A stretch of DNA of 64,000 bases, taken from the NCBI GenBank assembly GCA_039029315.1, contig JBCCGK010000026.1, positions 51,427 to 115,426 on the forward strand, in the 5' to 3' direction. Source of the stretch: JBCCCJ01 sp039029315. GTDB lineage: Bacteria > Bacteroidota > Bacteroidia > J057. Each line of letters begins with the position of its first letter. Positions within the stretch are counted from its first letter, which is position 1. A model generated the notes under the pieces. That model did no database searches. It saw only the letters and a list, made by a program, of their open reading frames with translations, and was not told the DNA's origin. Both the position numbers and the translations under genes were made by a program. Shown here piece after piece: positions 54,162 to 63,593 of this stretch.

Positions 54162-54786
54162 AAGTTAAGTCAGACTTATTGTGTGTAAAAAAATAGGCAT
54201 AATTGGATCGAAGTTCTTTCCACCCTTCCTTGCTGGTATATTTTTCATGCATCACATCCTCCCAGGCAATCCGCATCTGTCTGGCACAAATCAGCGGAGG
54301 CACCTGCCCTACCCCTGTTCCCAAACCCGACATGGCAACCCGCTTCACCTTGTCTTTGACTGGGCTGCCATCATCCAGTCGTCCATCCTTGAGCAAGATC
54401 AGGATGGCCTTCATCGCCAAATATACATTCGGAGTCCGGCTGATCGTCATGGGTGTCCGCATGGTTGGCGCTGAAATCAAATAAGGAAAATCTACATGAT
54501 CGGTTTCCACAATCTCTGCTTGCCCAATCAATAATTCGCCATAATGTTTGTCCCGAATCTTTTGCTGGAGTCGCTTCTCAATGTGCCAGCCAAGATTTTT
54601 CGAAATGACAAAGTCAATGCCACCATTCATATACCCGAAGCTATTGGCTGGGCTGACAATGGCATCACAAGGATGGTTAAAAATCGAATCATTGTGGATG
54701 CTTACTGATTCGATTTCTGCAAACACCTGATTCCAGGCATCAGTAATCGAAGAATTAAGGTCAACTAAATAACATTGTATATGCAT
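54148..54786 (-). CDS. Macro-domain protein
   Basis: Starting at ATG 54786 (MHIQCYLVDLNSSITDAW) gives 212 residues; an ATG at 54909 extends the frame by 41 residues that are basic and not domain-like. Macro-domain motifs: DAIVSPANSFGYMNGGID (the ADP-ribose-binding N-terminal loop) and VAMSGLGTGVGQVPP (the second loop). Such proteins bind or remove ADP-ribose. The 14-bp overlap with the sulfotransferase gene points to co-expression. Similar genes often sit by themselves in Bacteroidota, so a link to the sulfotransferase is not proven. Confidence 0.87.
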   Translation of the reverse strand: MHIQCYLVDLNSSITDAWNQVFAEIESVSIHNDSIFNHPCDAIVSPANSFGYMNGGIDFVISKNLGWHIEKRLQQKIRDKHYGELLIGQAEIVETDHVDFPYLISAPTMRTPMTISRTPNVYLAMKAILILLKDGRLDDGSPVKDKVKRVAMSGLGTGVGQVPPLICARQMRIAWEDVMHEKYTSKEGWKELRSNYAYFFTHNKSDLTYDIP

Positions 54787-54963
54787 AAAGTGTGTTATAT
54801 CCTCTTGCTGGGTGTACGACAAATTGCAGAACCAATCAGATTTTGCTACTCCTGACCTCTTCCGCACTTTCCCCGTCTCTCTTCCGACATGCGGAATCTT
54901 CGACTTCAATGAGAAACAACCCCACTATCCAGGGCTAAATCTGCCATTTGTCCTATACCCCTC

Positions 54964-56391
54964 TTACTCCTTCGCTGTTCTTCCTGCCCGAAATCCATAA
55001 GCGATAGATCGAGGGCCACCAGACCAGGAGCCATAATATCGGTAGCCAACAGGAGAATGCGGATTGAAATCTGAATATTGTGTGTCCGGTGTATAGTAGC
55101 CTCCGCCCCTATACCCAAAGCCTCCCACCTCATCATCGCTAGTTGGCCAATCCTCATTGGTCGCATCTCCAAAAGCCAGGACGCCATCACCGTGAGTTCC
55201 CCGAAAGGACCGTCCGATCTCGTTCCCAATGGTAATAACCTTTTCCCAGACACTGCCGCTTAAATCCATTACCCAATAATAGGAGGCACCAAAAACGGCC
55301 CGCGTATCATCTGAGAGCTGATCTTCTGTCCAGTTGTGCATCATCTGGAGCTCGTCCTGGCTGACATATCGTTCCAGCTGATCATATGTATCAGTTCCCC
55401 AAACAAACTCATAGGGAATGGGTGTTCCGGGACCTCTGGCTGCCTTGGTAAATTCCAGTTCAGTCATTGGGCGCAACCCCGCCCAATCGGCAAAGGCCAA
55501 ACCATCTGTAAAGCTAATAAAATTCATGGGTCGATCTGGAGAATCTGCCACATATTTCCCATCCAGCAATCGAATACTGCCTTTGCTTGTGTAATAATCT
55601 TTGCCACCTATGGGCGAACGCGTATATGTCCAGGAAGAAGGCAAGGCATTCAAAAAGGCAGCATATTGCCCTTGTGTGATTTCATATTTCATGATATAAA
55701 ATGCGTTGAAGCCTTTGGGAAATGCTTCCGGCACAGGTCCTTGTTGATCTCCGTTATACAAAGCTCGTTCACTCCAATAGTACAGCGCCCCTTTCTTCTG
55801 ACCAACCTCAATCGATGATTCAGAATCGATTCTGATCAATCCATCGGGTTCTCCCTTATCATTGGAACGATAAAATGCGGCCATCTTGATGCCTGAAGTA
55901 TCGGGCGTCCCAAGGCTAAATGGACCCTGAGGAATGTAGACCATCTCCAGGCCATGAACTGAAAAATTTCCCCTCACCATACGGGCATTGATGTTCTGCT
56001 TGTCTTGGGCAAATATCAGCTGGAGTTTTACATCTACCTTGCCACGATATGTTTCCTCCACAAAGAGGTAGACACCCACGCCATCCTTAGAGGGTTTGAT
56101 AACAGGTGCTGGGCAGTCATTTACCCTGTTTTGCAACAATAGATGGCCCTCCGATGCAAGATTCAAATGCGCATAGCCCCCGCTAGCTTTTACAAAAAGC
56201 CAAACAGCATCATGGTTTTTTTGATTGTTCCAGGCATTGTCCCAACTCACGTCCAGGATAACAGAAGCTTGACTTGAAGCCACTCCGGGGCGAAGGACAG
56301 GACGGATATTCTCAATCTGAAGATGCGTAGACATACTCTCCATTGAACAGAATAGACTTGCCAATAGGAGAAAGGTTGGTAGACATTTCAT
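54964..56391 (-). CDS. SUMF1/formylglycine-generating-enzyme-fold protein without catalytic cysteines
   Basis: A 475-residue exported protein (leader MKCLPTFLLLASLFCSMESM). Residues about 30-140 form a beta-domain; the SUMF1 fold begins near LEMVYIPQGPFSLGT (155) and includes FYIMKYEITQGQYAAFLNAL, RPMNFISFTDGLAFADWAGLRPMTELEFTKAARGP, YWVMDLSGSVWEKV and SIAYGFRAGR. The catalytic cysteines of true formylglycine-generating enzymes are in the C-terminal part; here all cysteines are at positions 3, 15 and about 93, so sulfatase activation is unlikely. Related cysteine-free SUMF1 proteins occur as structural parts of envelope machines in Bacteroidota. The role is unknown. Confidence 0.85.
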   Translation of the reverse strand: MKCLPTFLLLASLFCSMESMSTHLQIENIRPVLRPGVASSQASVILDVSWDNAWNNQKNHDAVWLFVKASGGYAHLNLASEGHLLLQNRVNDCPAPVIKPSKDGVGVYLFVEETYRGKVDVKLQLIFAQDKQNINARMVRGNFSVHGLEMVYIPQGPFSLGTPDTSGIKMAAFYRSNDKGEPDGLIRIDSESSIEVGQKKGALYYWSERALYNGDQQGPVPEAFPKGFNAFYIMKYEITQGQYAAFLNALPSSWTYTRSPIGGKDYYTSKGSIRLLDGKYVADSPDRPMNFISFTDGLAFADWAGLRPMTELEFTKAARGPGTPIPYEFVWGTDTYDQLERYVSQDELQMMHNWTEDQLSDDTRAVFGASYYWVMDLSGSVWEKVITIGNEIGRSFRGTHGDGVLAFGDATNEDWPTSDDEVGGFGYRGGGYYTPDTQYSDFNPHSPVGYRYYGSWSGGPRSIAYGFRAGRTAKE

Positions 56392-56551
56392 AACTAAGGG
56401 AATGAATGAGTTTCCCTAAAGGTACATGTCCCTATGCTTCCAATGGATTCTGTGGATCAATTCCGCAATTTTGCCGGAGACAAAGCATATATGTGCTCCC
56501 CACAGTCTTGCAACATTCGATCTCCCTATCCCCTAATGGTCATTCCATCAA

Positions 56552-58024
56552 TCAGGGAATTCGCTTCAACGTTTCGATCAGGAATCCCCAGAATTTTTGC
56601 ACAGAACTGATTTGTACTTTTTCATCAGGGGAATGTGCGCCTCGAATGTTGGGACCGAAGGAAATCATCTCCATCTCAGGATAATTGGTCCCGAGAATCC
56701 CACATTCCAAACCTGCGTGACAGGCATTGACATTGGGTTCTCCATCAAACAGCTCTCGATACAGATTGCTCATCAGGCTGACGATGGTCGCACCAGGATT
56801 GGGCGTCCAGCCGGGATATCCTCCATCTGCATTCACACGCGCACCGATCAACTCAAATGTGCTGGCAATGGCATTGGCTTCATCCATTTTTTCGCTGTCT
56901 ACCGAGCTTCGAGTCAGGCAAAGAATCTGGTATTGTCCATCCTTGACTTCTACTCTGGCAAGGTTGTTCGAAGTCTGCACCAAGTCCTCTATATCCGGGC
57001 TCATGCGATAGATGCCATTGGGACAGGCATAGATCGATCGCAAGAACTGCTGCTGAAATGCTGGCTCCATTCGCAGAGAAAGATTGATCCCGCTGGAATC
57101 AGCTGCAATTGGCTCCATACTAAACAGGATATCAGGATCTGTTGTGCCATACTCGGCCTTGAGGACAGCAGAGTAGGCTTCGACGGCTTGTTGGAGAGAA
57201 GCCAGACTTCCTTCAGGAATGGAAACAATGGCAGAAGATTCTCTCGGGATGGCATTTCTAAGCCCTCCTCCATCAATAGCGTGAATTCCCAGATCCAGCT
57301 TTTTGCTCGTGTCAAAGAGAAATCTGTTCATCAACTTGTTGGCATTCCCACGCCCTCGATGGATATCCATGCCCGAATGTCCACCTGTCATTCCTTTTGC
57401 CTGAAGCTGATAAGCAAGCCTATCTTCTCCTACTGGAATTTCTGTGTAGGTACCACTGGCACTTACATCCACTCCTCCTGCACATCCGATGGTCAATTCA
57501 TGATCTTCTTCAGTATCCAGATTCAACATGATTTTTCCGTTCAACAGGCCTCCTTTCAACCCCATTGCTCCTGTCATACCAGTCTCTTCATCGATTGTAA
57601 ACAAGGCCTCCAAAGGAGGATGGGCGATGTCGGAAGACTCAAGAATCGCCATGATCGCAGCGACGCCTATGCCGTTATCTGCTCCCAATGTGGTCCCTTT
57701 TGCCTTGACCCAGTCTTCCTCTATAAACATCTGTATTCCCTCTGCCTCAAAATCGAACTCTGTCCCAGCATTCTTCTGGTGCACCATGTCAAGATGGCTT
57801 TGTAATACCACGGGTGTGCGATCCTCCATCCCTGGAGAAGCAGCTTTGCGGATGATGACATTCCCGATCTCATCTACAATGGTTTCCAGGCCAAGCTTTT
57901 CGCCAAACCCTCTCGCAAAAGCAATCACCCGTTCTTCCTTCTTGGAGGGACGAGGGACAGCATTGAGATCAGCAAAATTCCCCCAAAGGGATTGTGGTTC
58001 CAGCTGTTGAATTTCTGTTGACAT
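56552..58024 (-). CDS. pepD: Cytosol nonspecific (Xaa-His) dipeptidase
   Basis: A 490-residue M20-type zinc dipeptidase from ATG 58024 (ATG 58033 adds three residues). Motifs: VVLQSHLDMVHQK (zinc ligand His and catalytic Asp), TTLGADNGIGVAA (bridging Asp), FTIDEETGMTGAMGL (general base Glu and zinc ligand Glu), MLNLDTEEDHELTIGCAGG (zinc ligand Asp) and NACHAGLECGIL near the end. The length and order match PepD, which hydrolyses carnosine-type and other dipeptides in the cytoplasm. The gene has no operon neighbours. Confidence 0.96.
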   Translation of the reverse strand: MSTEIQQLEPQSLWGNFADLNAVPRPSKKEERVIAFARGFGEKLGLETIVDEIGNVIIRKAASPGMEDRTPVVLQSHLDMVHQKNAGTEFDFEAEGIQMFIEEDWVKAKGTTLGADNGIGVAAIMAILESSDIAHPPLEALFTIDEETGMTGAMGLKGGLLNGKIMLNLDTEEDHELTIGCAGGVDVSASGTYTEIPVGEDRLAYQLQAKGMTGGHSGMDIHRGRGNANKLMNRFLFDTSKKLDLGIHAIDGGGLRNAIPRESSAIVSIPEGSLASLQQAVEAYSAVLKAEYGTTDPDILFSMEPIAADSSGINLSLRMEPAFQQQFLRSIYACPNGIYRMSPDIEDLVQTSNNLARVEVKDGQYQILCLTRSSVDSEKMDEANAIASTFELIGARVNADGGYPGWTPNPGATIVSLMSNLYRELFDGEPNVNACHAGLECGILGTNYPEMEMISFGPNIRGAHSPDEKVQISSVQKFWGFLIETLKRIP

Positions 58025-58157
58025 ATGGATCATTCGTTTTGGTCTGTGAATAGATGCAGGCTTACCTTTTTTTCTTCTGCTGTTTCTATCGATATTTCCT
58101 TCTGTCAGCTTGTTTCAGAAAATATGGATGAATCAACCCACGAAATTAGCTTACATC

Positions 58158-61100
58158 CTACATATTTGCCAGAAATTCTATGACATCTCTCAATTCTCTC
58201 TTGCTGAGGACCAATCCCATCGGCGGCATGGCAGAAGGGGCATACTGGGTTCTGGCTATTTTGGCTTTTGGAATCTTGAGTGGTTCGGCTTCTTCTGTCT
58301 TGAGAATCATCATATTTGGGGTTTCTTCTCTGAGGATTCCCACATGCTTTTCACCATCCTTCAACGTCAGGGTTACAACGCCAAACCCTGTGGCGATTTG
58401 TGCATTGGGCTCAACCAGGGATTCCAGAATTTTTTCTCGATTCATCGCCTTCCCCACTCCATCCAGTACGGGACCGGTATCTCCGCCATATCCATTCAGG
58501 CTATGACATCGGACACATTGGGCAGCAGAGTTTTGGTAAAATATTTGGCCACCAACTCGCGCGTCTCCTCCATTCAAGGCATCGCGATAAGGAGCCAGGG
58601 GGTCCGTAGCTGCCAGCGCATCCTGATAGGCCTTGAGTTCTGTTTTCAATTCATCAGAACCTGCGGATTCGATGGCTTCTACCAGGTCTAAGCGCAAGGC
58701 TGCTTTTAATCGGCCAGATTTTAGACGTGCTAAACTTCTCTCCATCAAGGTTCCGCTGATAGAAGGAGGTATTTTGCCCAGGGTTTGCAAGGCAATCTGT
58801 TGTTCTTCCATGCTTCCCCGATCCAGGACATAAGCGAGCAGTTCTCCTTGCTGTCCTGACTCCAAATCCAACTCTGGCATTAGCTCCAATGCTTTCATTC
58901 GGATATTGGGATTTTTTCCCTTCATGGCCAGCTCAAGAGCTTCACTGAGCTCGGGAGTGGCCAGTTGCGCCAAGGCTTCAAAGGCCGCAGATCCGCTACT
59001 GCGATTTTGATTATTTTTCATCAAACTCAAAAGATCTGGAGAAGTTTCTCGCATATTGAGTCTGCCAGCAGCCTTTGCAAGTGCAAAGCGGATGGTGTCC
59101 ACATCTGTTTCAATGAGGGAGGAAAATACAGGCAACAAGCTCCTGCGAGCTTCTGTTGCTCTCCGGCGAACAGGCCCACGATATCTGCCATCGACTCTAT
59201 CCAGGACGGAGGGGTTTGCCCAGGTTGCCAGCACCCCGATTGCATCCACCCGCATGTCATTGGAGGCAGATGTTCTGTCAATAAAATTGGTCAACAGTTC
59301 TATCTGCTCTTTGCCACCCACACGCAAGCAGGCATTGATGGCTCTTCTCAAGAGAGGTTCGGAGGTAAAGCGGGTGTCGGCCAATACCCTTGCCAAGGCG
59401 GGCAAGGCTTCCTCAATGGAATAATCATCATTAATCGCTCTCGCGGCTTCTGTAACGATATATTCATCCTTGTCCTGAAGAAAAATCGCAACGCCAGGGT
59501 CTCTTAAACGCCTCAAAGCCACGACAGCAGCAATACGCAGTGCGCGCGAGGGATGCGAGGCCAGTGCTGTCAAGGGGGCAGGGTCTCCCATCCGGGCCAG
59601 GGCAAGTGCGCCTGCATGTCTAAGATAGGCATCCTGATCGTCATTGGATTCCAACATACCAATCAATGCCTGGGTCGCAGGTACATAGGCGATTCGTCCC
59701 AAGGCTTCGGCTGCAAAAAAGCGGACTCTCGCCTCCTGATCTGCCAAAACCGGAACCAAGGCTGCCCCTGCCTGCTGGTATCTGACATCTCCCAACCACT
59801 TGGCTGCTTGTGCGCGAATTTCAGGATCTGGATCTTTCAGCAAGGGGATCAAGGCCTCTGCCTCACTTGCTCGTTTTCTGGCCAATTGAGCAATTCCCCA
59901 AATCCCATGAACTCGTGCCAACTGATGTTCGGTTTGTTTGATCGCAGCAAGCAGAGGCGAATTGTCCCCTCGCTTGGCCAATTCAAATTGGGCTTTCTGC
60001 CGGACGCGCATGTCCGCATGATGTAGCAGCTGGGATAAGTCCGAGGCTTGTTTGTCGGCGAATGCGGTTCGTATCAAGCTTTCTGTTTCTTCCCGAATGG
60101 CGCTTTTTTCCTGTGAGTCCAGTTTCCATACCCTGCCATACTTTTTTACGCCCCATCCATCGATCCAATCCGCCACATACATCGCGCCATCTGGACCAAA
60201 TTCGATTCCTGTAGGCAGAACGCCTCCCAGGACTTTTTCTTCTCCTGCAAATTCAAAGCTTGCCCCTTTCGGACTAAGCTCAAACGCATGAACAAATGAG
60301 CGCGCAGCGGTTCCGGTAAACTCTACTACAAAGAATTTGTCTTTCCATTTTTCCCCCAATGCTGTTCCGGGATTATACAACATGCCTGTGGGTCCGCTAT
60401 GATAGTTGAGAATACAGGGGGTTATATGCGCAGCCTGTCCAGCGAATCGAGGCTTGTAAAATTCCTCATCCATCCAGACTTTGTACAGATTGTTATCCGG
60501 ATCGGTATATTTTCCAAACTGCCAATTGGTTCGCCATCCACTGTCTGAGCCTTCCACTACATAGACGATTCGTTCCTTTTCTCCCGGATGATCGCCATCA
60601 TTGTCCACACTGATCAGGTTGCCATACTTGTCAAATACAAATTCATGGGTGTTGCGAAGTCCGGCTGCAAATACTTCAAAATCACTTCCGTCTGGATTGG
60701 CCCGCACAATGACGCCTTGATTGGGATAGGCCCATCTTTTGCCCGTTTGATCGACCACATTCATGCCAATATCCCCTATCGACCAATAGATTTTGCCATC
60801 GGGTCCAACTGTCAGCCCTGACATGCCATGCGCACCAAATCCAATATGAACGGCATATCCATGACTGATGGAGGTTTTGGTATCTGCCATCCCATCCTGA
60901 TTCTGATCCTGCAAACGCCATAAATCAGGCCCCACTCCAACAAATACTTCATCATTGTATGCCAGGATGGCCCCAGCACAATCTGTGATTTCTTCTGAAA
61001 AATCGCTGGTATAGATATGCGCTTGATCCGCGACCCCATCTCCAGATACATCTTGCAAACAATACACATCTTCTTTGACCACCCGTAAATCCATCCAGTC

Positions 61101-61553
61101 ATGCACCCCATCTTCATTCATATCTGGCAACCAGCTATTTTCTTCCGAATGCAAGGGAGAGAATTCCTGACGCAAAAACTGTCGCCGATCTTCTACTGAC
61201 TGAAACGAAATAGACTGGGTCATCCAATCCCGATGGCCTCGAATGTCGAACTCACAATGTTTCTGTCGATTGGTTCGCGTCAAATACACCTTCCCTTGCT
61301 CATCAATACTCATGGCAATCGGATCTGGCGCTAATGAATCAGAAGCCCATAGGTTGAGTTCCAGGCCATCGGCAAGCTCAGCAGAGATTTGCTGTCGAAT
61401 GTCTTTGGCTTGTTGGGCTGCTTCCGCCGCATCCAACTCAATCAGCTTGACGGGAGGTTGTTGTACGAACTCCTGGTCTGATTTGCAGGAAAAGCCAATC
61501 AGAATCAGGGAAATGAGAGAGAACAAAGTAAAGGATTGGAAGAGTCTTCGCAT
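58158..61553 (-). CDS. PVC-type cytochrome lipoprotein with propeller and HEAT repeats
   Basis: Starting at ATG 61553 (MRRLFQSFTLFSLISLILIGFSC) gives 1131 residues with a strong lipobox; the frame extends to 61628 without adding a plausible leader. Residues about 40-480 form a membrane-bound-dehydrogenase-type propeller (DPIAMSIDEQGKVYLTRTNR, GMSGLTVGPDGKIYWSIGD, GLRNTHEFVFDKYGNL, GIEFGPDGAMYVADWIDGW). HEAT repeats fill about 500-950 (PDPEIRAQAAKWLGDVR, EARVRFFAAEALGRIA). The C-terminal 140 residues are a cytochrome c with haem motif CVRCHSLNGYGGDTGP. This is the kind of multidomain dehydrogenase best known in Planctomycetes and Verrucomicrobia. It should act in the periplasm; the substrate is unknown. 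Confidence 0.92.
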   Translation of the reverse strand: MRRLFQSFTLFSLISLILIGFSCKSDQEFVQQPPVKLIELDAAEAAQQAKDIRQQISAELADGLELNLWASDSLAPDPIAMSIDEQGKVYLTRTNRQKHCEFDIRGHRDWMTQSISFQSVEDRRQFLRQEFSPLHSEENSWLPDMNEDGVHDWMDLRVVKEDVYCLQDVSGDGVADQAHIYTSDFSEEITDCAGAILAYNDEVFVGVGPDLWRLQDQNQDGMADTKTSISHGYAVHIGFGAHGMSGLTVGPDGKIYWSIGDIGMNVVDQTGKRWAYPNQGVIVRANPDGSDFEVFAAGLRNTHEFVFDKYGNLISVDNDGDHPGEKERIVYVVEGSDSGWRTNWQFGKYTDPDNNLYKVWMDEEFYKPRFAGQAAHITPCILNYHSGPTGMLYNPGTALGEKWKDKFFVVEFTGTAARSFVHAFELSPKGASFEFAGEEKVLGGVLPTGIEFGPDGAMYVADWIDGWGVKKYGRVWKLDSQEKSAIREETESLIRTAFADKQASDLSQLLHHADMRVRQKAQFELAKRGDNSPLLAAIKQTEHQLARVHGIWGIAQLARKRASEAEALIPLLKDPDPEIRAQAAKWLGDVRYQQAGAALVPVLADQEARVRFFAAEALGRIAYVPATQALIGMLESNDDQDAYLRHAGALALARMGDPAPLTALASHPSRALRIAAVVALRRLRDPGVAIFLQDKDEYIVTEAARAINDDYSIEEALPALARVLADTRFTSEPLLRRAINACLRVGGKEQIELLTNFIDRTSASNDMRVDAIGVLATWANPSVLDRVDGRYRGPVRRRATEARRSLLPVFSSLIETDVDTIRFALAKAAGRLNMRETSPDLLSLMKNNQNRSSGSAAFEALAQLATPELSEALELAMKGKNPNIRMKALELMPELDLESGQQGELLAYVLDRGSMEEQQIALQTLGKIPPSISGTLMERSLARLKSGRLKAALRLDLVEAIESAGSDELKTELKAYQDALAATDPLAPYRDALNGGDARVGGQIFYQNSAAQCVRCHSLNGYGGDTGPVLDGVGKAMNREKILESLVEPNAQIATGFGVVTLTLKDGEKHVGILREETPNMMILKTEEAEPLKIPKAKIARTQYAPSAMPPMGLVLSKRELRDVIEFLANM

Positions 61554-61891
61554 ACTTCTGGATTTGACATGAGTTCGAAATGGGGCGCCAATTGTCTCAT
61601 TTTCTCTGCTTCTCCGACGCAACGGCAATCCGTTACCATTGAGTCATCAGGAATGTAACAGCTGGCGTACATCCATCTGAAGGTCGAATCACGCATTAAA
61701 TCCTGATTTTTCATAAAGGATAGCATGATATGAGAAACGATTTCGTTCCCATTCCGGGGAATTAGCAAAGCGAGCATCCACTTCTTTTGAAAGATCAGGT
61801 GAACAAAGACAGCATCTGAGCTCGGTTCCCCTCCTTCAGAGAAGTGAAACTCGGTCAATCAAATAATGGCAAAGGGAATGTTTCTAGTCAT
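61554..61891. other. Intergenic region between the cytochrome lipoprotein and TlpA-like genes
   Basis: 338 bases. The minus-strand frame at 61505-61858 runs 117 codons but overlaps the lipoprotein leader in another frame and has no recognisable features. The promoter of the cytochrome lipoprotein gene should lie here; I see no exact consensus match. Confidence 0.4.
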
Positions 61892-62911
61892 TCACTTGCT
61901 GCTGATTACCTTCTCCCAATGTCTTTTGACAATGCCTGTCTTGTAGCCAACCCATTTGTCTACGACGACTCCTTCTGGATTGATGATAAAAAAAACGGGA
62001 ACTCCCTTCACATCATACCAGAACGGGATCTTACCATTTTCCCCTTCTCCATCCCATAAGTGTAGAATGTGTGCATGCCCTTCCTGTCCAGCCAACCTTT
62101 TGAGGCTTTTCCGCCAATTATCCTCTCTTGAGTCAATCGAGAAAGAAATAACCTTGAGTTGGGCGGCTTCTGTCTCTTGGAGCTCTGACAATTCCGGGGC
62201 AGCCTTGAAGCAGGGCCCGCAAAAAGAGGAGCCAAATTCCAGAATCATGTAGCGATCATTAAGTTCAGAGAGTGTATAGGTTTTGCCTTCTCCATCGAAG
62301 GCTTCAAAGTCTATCATCTGATCACCGACTTTGGGAGGCTTCACCTCTGAGGCTTCCAAAAAACTCTTGATTCTTTTGGTGAATCTGTAGTCAGCCAGAC
62401 GTTCGGGGATCTGATGGTACAGTTCTTCCAATTTGACAAGAGAGAGTTTATCTTTCAAGAAAAATAGACTGTGAATGGCTGGCTCAGTATCGATGTGTTG
62501 GTGAATGAGTTTCAGTTGTTTCTTTCGATTGGTTCCAGCATCGAGAAACTGGATAGCGACATCATTGATGGGAGCCCCTGTAACTTTGCAATGGCGGAAG
62601 TTGTTTTTATTTCCGATGATTGATATTGGAAGGTTTTCTGCCCAAATTTTCAGAAATGGATCGAAATTTTCACCCGCCAGATAGATGACATTGGGGGTTT
62701 CTGGCAAGTGGTGAGAAATGTGAAACTGGCCATTCACTATCATAGCGGAATCCGTTTTGGTTCCTACTCCTCCAGCACTGACATACAAAAAGAGGTAGGC
62801 ACTGTCTTCAAATCCCGTAAATCTACCCTGAATATCCATTGGCTCAGATTGTGCCCACACACCAAAGGGGATACATATTGACAGGCAAATGATTGAAAAA
62901 AATGTTTTCAT
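61892..62911 (-). CDS. TlpA/thioredoxin-like thiol-disulfide protein with DUF4369-like N-terminus
   Basis: A 339-residue exported protein (signal peptide ending IPFGVWAQ). Residues about 25-110 resemble DUF4369 (IQGRFTGFEDSAYLFLYVSAGG). A thioredoxin fold covers about 195-335, with active site FGSSFCGPCFKAAPEL, the conserved Pro in VKGVPVFFIINPEG, and SFSIDSREDNWRK. It should reduce or isomerise disulfides in the periplasm; haem-protein maturation is one possibility, given the cytochrome gene next to it, but this link is only positional. Confidence 0.9.
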   Translation of the reverse strand: MKTFFSIICLSICIPFGVWAQSEPMDIQGRFTGFEDSAYLFLYVSAGGVGTKTDSAMIVNGQFHISHHLPETPNVIYLAGENFDPFLKIWAENLPISIIGNKNNFRHCKVTGAPINDVAIQFLDAGTNRKKQLKLIHQHIDTEPAIHSLFFLKDKLSLVKLEELYHQIPERLADYRFTKRIKSFLEASEVKPPKVGDQMIDFEAFDGEGKTYTLSELNDRYMILEFGSSFCGPCFKAAPELSELQETEAAQLKVISFSIDSREDNWRKSLKRLAGQEGHAHILHLWDGEGENGKIPFWYDVKGVPVFFIINPEGVVVDKWVGYKTGIVKRHWEKVISSK

Positions 62912-62996
62912 CAGAAGGCTATTATTGATTAGGTAAAAGAGAATCCGGTCCCAAATAAGTTCAAGTAAAAAATGAAAAAATCAAAATATCTGAGGT

Positions 62997-63131
62997 AAGT
63001 AGGGGGACACAATTAAATTGTGAGGGATATAGTGGGCATAGAGGAAATAAGGGAGAAATCTTACCAATCAAGCCAGTATATCCCCTATTTCCCTTATACC
63101 CAAAATCAAAACTAATATTGCCCACCCACTT
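62997..63131. mobile_element. AAGT-ended 135-bp element, copy B
   Basis: Between AAGTAGGGGGACA and GCCCACCCACTT; see copy A at 34555. The arms hold GGGATATA/TATATCCC and purine-rich/pyrimidine-rich complements, so the single strand can fold along most of its length. The same orientation as copy A. Nothing in it encodes protein. Confidence 0.75.
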
Positions 63132-63225
63132 GGTCACTTTAAAATGGCTGAAAATCAGAGGCATACATCATTTCTAACATCTTGGAAACAAGTCAATGTA
63201 TAGCTCGATCCATCAACCACATTGA

Positions 63226-63526
63226 AATGCAATCACCTGATATTCAGTCTTGGACATTTTCAAATGAACTTGAGCGGGAGCATGGGATAAAAATCAGAGT
63301 TATTACACTAATAATTGATAATCAAATACTTAGAAGTGCCCAAGTAGTATTAGGGAAGCTGTTGTTCACTCCTTTTCACTCCATCATTTTTCTCACGAGG
63401 GAAGAATCAACAGAAGGGAAAGCGTTTTGGCTTGATCAATTCAGGAATCCTCTCTACCTTATTGCCCAGACAAGGTACATCATCTTTAGGAGAGCAGGCA
63501 ACAGTTTGACCCTATCATTCTCCTGA
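63226..63526 (+). CDS. Possible small protein of unknown function
   Basis: A 99-residue frame starting MQSPDIQSWTFSNELEREHG and ending RAGNSLTLSFS; the frame extends back to a TTG at 63182. Codon use is more AT-rich than in the neighbours. No family is recognised. It lies between two repeat elements, so it could be a gene remnant brought in or left by mobile DNA, or a chance frame. Confidence 0.25.
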
Positions 63527-63593
63527 ATTTTCGAGACCTACTCTTGTCAGTTCTTTCAGGCTTGTTTTCGCCATATTGGACGCAAACCTTTAA

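Noticed and set aside
56597..57805. 402-codon open frame on the strand opposite pepD
   Set aside because: It is fully antisense to a strong, motif-complete pepD gene and its translation (rich in His, Ile, Ser and Cys) shows no domain. Long antisense frames arise from the codon use of the real gene.
61505..61858. 117-residue minus-strand frame upstream of the cytochrome lipoprotein
   Set aside because: It overlaps the lipoprotein signal sequence in a different frame and has no family features or start signal.
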